From contig CM044877.1 of NCBI GenBank assembly GCA_024500155.1, positions 30,131,001-30,195,000 of the forward strand: 64,000 nucleotides of DNA, given 5' to 3'. The translations under genes and the position numbers were made by a program. Positions 56,768 to 64,000 of the stretch are shown piece by piece (positions within the stretch are counted from its first letter, which is position 1; each line of letters starts with the position of its first letter). Below the pieces are notes generated by a model that was not told the origin of the DNA, ran no database searches, and saw only the letters and a list, made by a program, of their open reading frames with translations. Source of the DNA: Chenopodium formosanum. Its lineage: Eukaryota > Streptophyta > Magnoliopsida > Caryophyllales > Amaranthaceae.

Positions 56768-57151
56768 ATGTTTTTTATTTTTGCAGAAATTAATCTTACT
56801 TCTTCTTCAACTTGGGTATTCGATAACGGTTGTGGTGCTCACATTGTTAATAACATGCAAGGCCTAGAAGGGAGTAGGGCATTAGCAAAAGGGGAAGTCA
56901 CACTCCAAGTAGAAAACGGAGCAACAGTTGCTGCACTTATTGTTAGAGATTATCATTTGAGACTTCCGTATGGTTTAATTTTGATTCTTAATAAATGTTA
57001 TTATGTTCCAACAATAACAAAAAATATTATTTCAGTTCCAATTATAGATACTGAAGGTTTTTCTTTAGAAATAAGAGACATGTGTTGTTTTATTTCCAAA
57101 GAAAATATGTTATATGCTAAATCAAAGTTATTTAATGGCTTGTATGTGTAA
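56768..57151 (+). pseudogene. Protease of element E
   Basis: Open frame with STWVFDNGCGAHIVNNM, where copia proteases have D-T-G or D-S-G; here it is D-N-G. KNIISVPIIDTEGFSLEI and LFNGLYV complete a recognisable copia protease region. The altered active site and shifted flanks make it non-functional. Confidence 0.8.
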
Positions 57152-58110
57152 GATTATACAACTCATGTCTATCTACAACATAGATCATAAAAAGCAAAGA
57201 ACAGATGGATCAAACCCAACTTACCTATGGCATTGTAGGCTTGGACATATAAACCAAAAGCGCATCCAGAAATTACATATATATGGACTCCTTTCAACAT
57301 TTGATTATGAATCATTTGAAAATTGTGAGTCATTCATGCTTGGTAAAATGACAAAGTCACCCTTTACGGGTGTAGATGAAAGAGCAAGTGACCTTTTGGG
57401 ACTCATACATACGGATGTGTGTGGACCAATGAGTTCAAAGTCTATGGGTGGATTTAGTTATTTTATTACTTTTACTGATGATTTAAGTAGAGTTGGTTAT
57501 ATTTACTTAATGAAGCAGAAGTCGAAAGCCTTTGTAAAGTTCAAAGAATTCCATAATGAAGTACAAAACCAACGTGGGAGAACAATTAAAGCATTACAAT
57601 CTGATTGTGGTGGTGAATATTTAACCCAAGAATTTGATGAACATCTGATTAATTGTTGCAATACTTTCACAGTTAACCCCTCCAAGGACGCCACAGTTAA
57701 ATGGGGTGTCAAAAAGGAGGAATAGGAATTTACTGGATATGGTTCAGTCCATGATGAGCTTTATTGATCTTCACATATCATTTTAGGGATATGTATTCGA
57801 AGCAGCTGCTTGAGTACTGAACAGAAGCCCGTCCAAAGCAGTTGAAAAGACACCATATGAGATATGGAACGGAAGAGTTCCAAGTTTGTCCTTTCTCAAG
57901 ATTTGGGGATGTGAAGCCTATGTAAAACGTTTACAAGGCGACAAACTACACCCTAAATCAGCTAAGTGTTTCTTTGTGGGTTACTCCAAAAAGACAAGAG
58001 GGTATTACTTCTGCAACTGCAAAGATAACAAAGTGTTTTTTGCTCGCAATGGTTTCTTTCTAAAAAGGAATTCCTCTCTAGAAAACCAAGTGGGATTAAA
58101 GTAGTTCTCA
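57152..58110 (+). pseudogene. Integrase of element E, broken
   Basis: The pre-integrase zinc segment is YLWHCRLGHINQKRIQKL with CESFMLGKMTKSPF. The core has GLIHTDVCGPMSSKSMGGFS (first Asp), KALQSDCGGEYLTQEFDEHL (second Asp). The third acidic region is disrupted between 57720 and 57880 by stops and shifts. TPYEIWNGRVPSLSFLKIWG and CEAYVKRLQ then CFFVGYSKKTRGYYF mark the C-terminal end. Confidence 0.83.
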
Positions 58111-59128
58111 AAGAAATTTAAGATGAGCAACAAATGGATGTGGATAACACCACATCAGAGGCGAGGGAGCATAATGCGTCGGAGCAAGCTAATTCAACTA
58201 GCAAAACTCCTATCGCCCCACTTGAATCTAATTCTTGCGAAAATCTTCAAAGAGTTGAAGAGAACATTTCTATTGTTGTTCCTACCCCACGTAGGTCTGC
58301 CAGAATCAGAAACAAACATTTTGTTGAAATTTTGTTAACTCAGGATTCTGAAATCTTCTTATTGGAGAATGAGGAACCTACAACCTACAAACAAGCTTTG
58401 GCGAGCCCCAACTCAAAAGAATAGCTTAAGGCCATGAAATTCGAAATGGACTCGATGTTTGAAAATGTTGTGTGGACCCTGGTTGACTTGACTAATGGTG
58501 TAAAACCTATTGGTTACAAGTGGGTTTACAAGATTAAAACAGACAAGGATGGAAATGCCTATATCTATAAAGCAAGACTGGTTATAAAAGGGTACAAACA
58601 AATTCATGGTATTGACTATGATGAAACTTTTCTCCAGTAGCAATGCTTAAGTCTATTCGGATTTATCTAGCGATTTTTGCATTTTTTTATTACGAAATTT
58701 TGTAGATGGATGTCAAAACCGCCTTCTTGAATGGGTTCTTGATGGAGGAAGTGTATATGACACAACCTAAGGGTTTTGGAGATCTAGAAAATCCTGGAAA
58801 GGTATGCAAGCTTCAGAAATCTATTCATGGATTGAAGCAAGCATCAATGAGTTGGAACCTTTGTTTTGATGAAGCGATCAAACAGTTTGGTTTTCTCAAA
58901 AGCGAAGAGGAACCTTGTGTATACAAGAAGTCCAGTAGGAGAAGCATAGTTTTCTTAGTCTTGTATGTAGATGATATACTTCTCATGGGGAATGACATAA
59001 TTCTCATGGGGAACGACATACCAATGCTTGAGTCAATCAAAGAGTGGTTGAAGAGTTGTTTCTCCATAAAAGACTTGGGTGACGCCGAATACATTTTGGG
59101 ATTCAAGATCCATCGAGTCATGTTTTGA
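58111..59128 (+). pseudogene. Reverse transcriptase of element E, broken
   Basis: Starts around RRSARIRNKHF (about 58290). RT motifs: WTLVDLTNGVKPIGYKWVYK, ARLVIKGYKQIHGIDYDETF, then after a shift MDVKTAFLNGFLMEEVYMTQ, GLKQASMSWN and LVLYVDDILLMGND (Y-V-D-D intact). Immediately after Y-V-D-D a 7-residue unit is duplicated (LLMGNDI ILMGNDI; 21 bp, 58980-59021). KDLGDAEYILGFKI closes the domain. Frames differ before and after 58640. Confidence 0.88.
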
Positions 59129-59990
59129 AGGATGATTGGACTGAATCAAGAGACTTATATTGATAAGATTCTTGATAGGTTTGAGATGGAAAAATCTAAG
59201 AGAGGATTTCTCCCCATGTCTCATGGCATTACACTCAGTAAATCTCAATGTCCGGTTATGCCAGACAAGATGAAACGTATGGCTATTATATCTTATGCTT
59301 CGGCAGTAGGGTCGATAATGTATGCCATTATTTGTGCAAGGCCAAATGTTTCATATGCTTTAGGCATGTGTAGTAGATTTCAGGCAAATCCAAGAGAAGC
59401 ACACTGGGTAGCTGCCAAGAATTTCCTTAATTACTTGAGAAGGACTAAAGGAATGTTTCAAGTATATGGTGGCGAAGATGAGTTTGTTATCAAAGGTTAT
59501 ATTAATGCAAGTTTCCTAACAAACAAAGATGAATTTAAATCCCAGTCTGGATACATCTTCTTTCTGAATGGAGGAGCAGTGAGATGGAAGAGTTCGAAGC
59601 AAAGCACTGTCGTAAACTCTACTACATAACTAGAGTAATTAGATGTTATTGAAGCGGCTAAGGAGGTTGTTTGGATTAAGAGATTCCTTTGTGAGATGGA
59701 CATTTTACCAAGTGCTCAAAAGGGAATTGAGTTGTATTGTGACAACAATAGCACCATTGCTCAATCAAAGGAGCCTAGGTCACACTTCAAATCCAAACAT
59801 GTTGAGAGGAAGTATCATCTCTTTCGAGAAATCGTTGGCAGAGGAGATGACAAGATGTGCAAAGTTCATACGAATGAGAATATTGCTTATCCACTTACTA
59901 AACCCCTTCCAATGCCTAGTCATGAGAAACATGCTAATGCAACTGGATTAAGGCTAATGGTGTTATTAAAGTTGTATTTATTTTTGGAGA
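59129..59990 (+). pseudogene. RNase H of element E
   Basis: QETYIDKILDRFEMEKSKRG and ISYASAVGSIMYAIICARPN link RT to RNase H. GYINASFLTNKDEFKSQSGY (the usual first Asp is Asn) and VRWKSSKQSTVVNSTT follow, then stops at about 59627-59637. ELYCDNNSTIAQSKEP and HVERKYHLFRE are in a later frame. These are the standard copia RNase H blocks. Confidence 0.85.
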
Positions 59991-60755
59991 AAAACTTATT
60001 ACTTATGTAATACATTCATTGGCAGAATTATGTTAAATCAGAAATTCATCATTTCTCTTATTTAATTGTTGTTTTATGTTGTTAAATAAAATGTCCAAAA
60101 CAATTATGGATTGATAGGCTCATCAGGTTGATGACCTGGTGAATGAAACCCCACAGGTGAACCAAATCCATATATTATTCCAATTCCTAGTCCAAAGTCA
60201 TTAAAGTGGAAATAAATGATCTCTTTAAAATGACTAGCATGTAAGATTGATTATATAGCGCTATTTCATGGGATATAGGAGCGCAGTGAAGCTAGCTCAA
60301 TCACATAGATATCCATGATCGAACGATAGACCTACTTTGAAGCTGAAGTATAGAGCTTCTGGATATATTGGTGGATTCCTTTGAAATGAGTGGAACATTT
60401 ATTCCACTCAATGATTGATGTAACTGTTTACATTCAAATGTCTTCCCATAACTGGAGATTATAAAGGGTGTTTCCTTGTTACCTCATAATTTGAGTGGGA
60501 GCTTTAGTTGCCACAAGATTGGATTGAGCCTACCTATTTAATTAAGGATGTGTCTTGGCCCTTGAGGATGGAGAACTCAGAAAATGCATGGCAGTGCTCA
60601 AATGGATTACATAGTAATCATTTATTTTGTAATACTAACTCAATTTCTCAAGAAAAGATTTGTAGATTAATATGATCACGACATGAGATGAAATCATAAT
60701 ATCAAATCGACACACATTGACATAAGGACTTTGAATATTGTGCACTTGTCTCATA
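59991..60755 (+). other. 3' untranslated region of element E
   Basis: AT-rich, non-coding sequence between RNase H and the purine tract. Nothing else recognised. Confidence 0.6.
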
Positions 60756-60767
60756 AAAGTGGGAGAT
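60756..60767 (+). other. Polypurine tract of element E
   Basis: aaaagtgggaga plus t, directly before the 3' LTR start TGAAGG. Confidence 0.75.
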
Positions 60768-61542
60768 TGAAGGTGTTCTGTCTTTGATAAGTGCAATTAC
60801 TAGATTTATCAAGGATCACTTAAATGGAGATAATAAGTTCATTCTTTTGGCTCGTCATTATCTGTTTCTAGACTATGATTAATAATCTTTGGGAAAGTTA
60901 AATAGTCCAAAGCCCACTAGAATGGATACTATGAGGTCACACACAAAGGTATTAGTTTAAGCAAGTTAGAGGCCTATTTATGGGCCTCATGAGTAAGTAA
61001 CTAATCATGAATTGGATTGGGCTAACATAGTTAGATTAGAGTTAAATTTTGGGCTTTGTCATGGACTCTTATTTTGATATGAGATCTATAAATAAGGTCC
61101 ATGCCTACGGTTGTATGATACAACACAATTAACATTTAATTGTGAATCAAGCAACTAGAAATCCCAAAACCCTCACACTCTCTCTCTAACCCACGGCTCC
61201 CTCTCCTCCCCCCTTAGACTCACATCCGGCCACCCTAGTGGCGCGTGTGGTTGTTCGTGGTGGTTCGTGATTGGTTCGTTGCTCGTTCTTCTCCTAAGAA
61301 GGTCAATTGAAGTGTTCAACTGCATCTTAGTAGCATTAGTGGAGGTCTTAACCCGTGTCTGTGGACCAAGTGGAGGAATAATATTTAAGGTTCTTTGTCT
61401 CCCTTGTTTTTTTTTAATCACACATGGATTCATGCTACAAAGGTATTAATTCTAATTCTTCATGTTTTATGCATGATATAAGGATTAGGTTCTATATGAA
61501 TATGATACATGTTTTCCGCATTCGTACCTATAAACTCCTATA
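60768..61542 (+). repeat. 3' LTR of element E
   Basis: A 775-bp LTR, a pair to 41934-42709. It ends CTCCTATA where the 5' LTR ends CTCCTACA, and is followed by the target duplicate gtaat. Confidence 0.92.
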
Positions 61543-61547
61543 GTAAT

Positions 61548-62063
61548 TTGTTGTATTCCTAACTATATTACTTTGATTTTTGGGTTTTTTTTTTTGTTTT
61601 TTATTGTAATTTTGTTCATATTTTAGGGTTTTCTGGTTCATTGTGTTAATTAGATGCAATGTTTAAGTTTTTACATGCATTTTAATTGGATTTTTTTTGT
61701 TGATGTTATGTATCTTATTGCTTTATTGTTCTTATTTTGAATTTTAGATTTAATTTCTTACAATATTTGATGGTGAAGGGTAGAGGTGGTCGTTTGAATT
61801 ATGGTACCAGTAGCATTTGCATATCAGATTTTTCTTTGATATCGTAATGGTACAAAGATACAAGAGTGCATCTAAAAGTGGCAGAGTAAATGAAGAGTCA
61901 TAAAGTTGAAAGGTTTCTTGTTCATGTACTTATACATTTCAAACCATTTCAAAGAAACCATTTCAAAGTACCATAATTCTTACTGGTCTTTTGTTTCAAC
62001 CAGCTTCTTTCATTTAATTTAAAACAAAGTTATTTGTTTTATTTATTGTTCTAAAATTTCAAG
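61548..62063. other. Host DNA right of element E
   Basis: T-rich, intron-like sequence running up to tttcaag before the ATG at 62064. No domain. It joins directly to 41933 once element E is removed. Confidence 0.55.
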
Positions 62064-62664
62064 ATGGCCAGAAATAATGTAGGATCGTCAAATTTTCATG
62101 AATATTGTCGATTTCTTGAACTTTGGAAGTCGAGTGCTGAAAACGAATTAGATGAACTTCTAGAAAAAAAGGCTTCAGATAGTTCACAGGATGAATGATG
62201 TGGTGAATGATCATGAGTTTATAAAAAAACAATTAGGTGATTCCGACAAGGCTGATGAAGACAAAAAAGATGGCAAACGGCCCAGATATACTAAGTTTGA
62301 AAGGGTAATCGAAATTAAAAGTGACAGTGATGATGATGCTTCGGCGAAGAAGAAGCAATTTTTTGCTTGTGAATCGTCCAAGGTGATGGGTGGGGGTGGT
62401 AATGGAAGCGACACTCTAGCTTGCGGTGTTGAAGGCGGCAAATATGATATGGATATAAGTGATGAGGAGGAGCCTGCCATGGTGGTTTAAGTGGAGGAGC
62501 CTGATGTGGTTGTTCAAGTGGATGATCCTGTTGTGGTGGTTCAAGTGGAGGAGCCTGCTGTGGTGGTACAAGTGGAGGAGCCTAATGTGGTGGTACTAGT
62601 GGAAGAGACTACTGCGGTGGTACAAGTGGAGGAGCCTGTTGTAGTGGTACAAGATCATTCATAG
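62064..62664 (+). pseudogene. Acidic repeat-bearing gene remnant, possibly part of the second B3 gene
   Basis: From ATG 62064, MARNNVGSSNFHEYCRFLEL, then a coiled-coil stretch (ENELDELLEK). A one-base slip in the A run at about 62163-62169 moves the reading to HRMNDVVNDHEFIKKQLGDS, a Lys/Asp-rich segment, and SDEEEP. Six to seven 9-residue repeats follow (VEEPxVVVQ), ending at TAG 62662-62664. A TAA at 62488-62490 stands where the other repeats have CAA. I do not recognise a family. Without element E this would lie about 620 bp after the B3 fragment at 41162-41455, so it may be a downstream exon of that gene; that link is inference. Confidence 0.5.
62461..62655 (+). repeat. Coding 27-bp minisatellite
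   Basis: Units of the form gtggaggagcctgyKgtggtggtacaa, about seven in tandem, each encoding nine residues. Variation is mostly at the fifth codon (D, V, A, N). Confidence 0.85.
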
Positions 62665-62839
62665 TCATCATTGCATCACTCAAGATATTGATAAGTGATT
62701 TAGATTTTTAATTTTTAATGTATAACAAAAAATACTGTTTGTTTAGATTAGTAATTTTAAGTATGACGCAACTTGCAATTTTCTTGTCCTAAGCCGTTAC
62801 ATTAGTGAAATTTTTTTTCTTAAATATTGGATAATACAT
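62665..62839. other. Host DNA, nothing recognised
   Basis: Short AT-rich stretch between the gene remnant and the LTR end of element G. Confidence 0.5.
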
Positions 62840-62979
62840 ACAAATTGTGTATTGGCACGCAAAAGCTTTGTACACTATTTTCTTCTTCATGTTTTCTCTG
62901 TAATTTCTCTGAAGTTTTCAAGAATTCTGTTCTTCCTGTTTTTGTTCTTCTAGATTTTACGGTCATGCAAAATTTGTCA

Positions 62980-62991
62980 TGGTATCAGAGC
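62980..62991 (+). other. Primer-binding site of element G
   Basis: tggtatcagagc, exact form of the common copia primer site. Confidence 0.88.
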
Positions 62992-63212
62992 AGAAGATCT
63001 GACCTGTGATTTCAAATCTGACATTTTTCTGCATTCAATTTGAGCTTGATATTTCTTATTTTGGTGACGATTGTTGATTTTTTCATTCCTGATTTTCTTT
63101 GATTCTGATCTTTAGATCTTTCTAGTTTTTTTTTCTGAATTTCTCAGTTCATCTGTTGAAATTATTGATTCTATTTCTGTTTTTTAATTCATCTATTTCA
63201 ATTCCTGAAGAA

Positions 63213-63572
63213 ATGGTAGCAAATAATCTTCCTCCAAATCAAGATCCAGCAAGCATCTATTACATCCATCCTTCAGATTCAAATATTGTCCAGCTTATTT
63301 CGTATAAGTTTAATGGTGAAGGTTTCACTAGTTGGAAAGGGTCTATGTTGTTAACTCCATCAAAAAATAATAAACTAGGTTTTGTAAATGGAGCTATCTC
63401 TAAACCTACAGTTGGAATTATTGAAGGCAAGGCTTGGGAGAGGTGTAATGATCTGGTGTGCTCGTTAATTTTGTTTAATGTGGATGAAACTATAGCAAAG
63501 AGTGTGATGTTTCTGAAATTAGCTAAAGAAATCTGGACGATTCTACGATCCAAATTTACCTTAACGATGTAA
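63213..63572 (+). pseudogene. Copia Gag N-terminus of element G, truncated
   Basis: ATG 63213 opens MVANNLPPNQDPASIYYIHP. It continues VQLISYKFNGEGFTSWKGSM and NKLGFVNGAISKP, AWERCNDLVCSLILFNV, and LAKEIWTILRSKF. This is the N-terminal Gag domain of plant copia elements (Retrotran_gag_3 type). The frame ends at TAA 63570 as homology stops, so the element is cut here. It covers about 120 residues of a Gag that is usually several times longer. Confidence 0.85.
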
Positions 63573-63575
63573 ATT

Positions 63576-64000
63576 AAATCGTCGGTAGAATAGCTATGCT
63601 TTAGAATTTCTCATAGAATCGGTGTAATCGGTACTAATTTTACGTACGATTCTATATCGATTCTAAAGAATCCAATAGTCTAGTATTAATGGATTCATTG
63701 ACTGGTCTATAAAGGGTTAATTGATTAGTCTATAAGGATCCATTGATTGATTGTTTTAAAGGATATATGTGATGAGTAATTCATTCATTGCTGGTTTTTA
63801 GAGGTGAGAAAGGCCACTACATTACTTTTATATGTCAGTACATCATTATATAGTACTGAACAAACATGAGGATAATTACTGCCATAATTTAGGAGAAACA
63901 AAATAATTTCATACATGCCCTTAAAATATGTCAATGGTTGTTTCATATCGGCATGGTATATGGAAATGTCCTAATCATCAAAAGGTTGCAATTTCTGGTA
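63576..64000. other. Host DNA, nothing recognised
   Basis: AT-rich, with short repeats of ttgattgg/agtctat words near 63700. No ORF or RNA gene seen. Confidence 0.5.

Larger units (their letters stand above)
41934..61542 (+). mobile_element. Element E: Ty1/copia retrotransposon carrying a nested insertion
   Basis: LTRs at 41934-42709 and 60768-61542 are flanked by a perfect 5-bp duplication gtaat (41929-41933 and 61543-61547). The initiator-Met-type primer site follows the 5' LTR. The gene order is gag, protease, integrase, RT, RNase H, which identifies copia. Element F (43532-54696) sits in its 5' untranslated region. Without F and one copy of the duplicated target, E would be about 8.4 kb. 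The LTRs differ at roughly one base in ten over the first 200 bases, and every domain has stops and shifts, so it is old. Confidence 0.93.
62840..63575 (+). mobile_element. Element G: 5' fragment of another copia element
   Basis: The end of an LTR (…atttgtca, 62979) is followed by tggtatcagagcag (62980), the standard initiator-Met primer site, and then gag. The LTR start cannot be placed; its last part matches the minus-strand solo LTR at 24660-24895. The right end is lost at about 63575. Confidence 0.78.

Overview
The window is plant nuclear DNA from a retrotransposon-rich stretch, most likely of a eudicot. I see Ty3/gypsy elements of the Tat and Athila kinds, Ty1/copia elements, an L1-type LINE remnant and a CACTA element with CACTAG ends. 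Two or three remnants of plant-specific B3 (REM-like) genes are the only host genes I recognise. I see no tRNA or rRNA gene and no intact single-copy gene. The species cannot be named from the sequence.

Layout. 200-11133: element A, a minus-strand Tat-like element with 2.0-2.1 kb LTRs that carries only gag-like coding sequence. Bases 1-199 are the leader of a second copy sharing its left LTR, so two copies are joined head to tail. 11134-16005: element B, a plus-strand relative with gag, protease and a partial, internally duplicated reverse transcriptase. 16006-20680: element C, minus strand, fused tail to tail with B. 20681-25115: host DNA with a B3 gene split by a CACTA element (21620-23314), a LINE fragment and a solo copia LTR. 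25116-39242: element D, a complete but decayed Athila-like element with an env-position ORF. 39243-41933: host DNA with a second B3 remnant lying between inverted-repeat arms. 41934-61542: element E, a copia element whose 5' UTR is interrupted by element F (43532-54696), a young minus-strand Tat element. 61548-64000: host DNA with a third gene remnant and the 5' end of another copia element (G).

LTR ends, primer-binding sites, polypurine tracts and target-site duplications fix the boundaries. Perfect duplications are gtaat for E, agttt for F and aat for CACTA; D has gtaac/gcaac. By eye the LTR pairs differ by about 2% in F and about 10% in E, which agrees with F having jumped into E.

The most unusual content is: (1) inside F, a plus-strand gene opposite to gag-pol, with its own TATA box and four GT-AG introns of 82-144 bp; (2) arrays of short GC-rich words just upstream of the U3 TATA box in A, C and D, repeated inside each element; (3) a 136/145-bp inverted repeat enclosing a B3 exon; (4) Gag proteins of A and B with three tandem C-x2-H-x4-H-x4-C modules; and (5) premature stops that are mostly TAG or TAA where Gln is expected, including inside a polyglutamine run, pointing to cytosine deamination in silenced copies. 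Every coding region is broken, so I call them pseudogenes.
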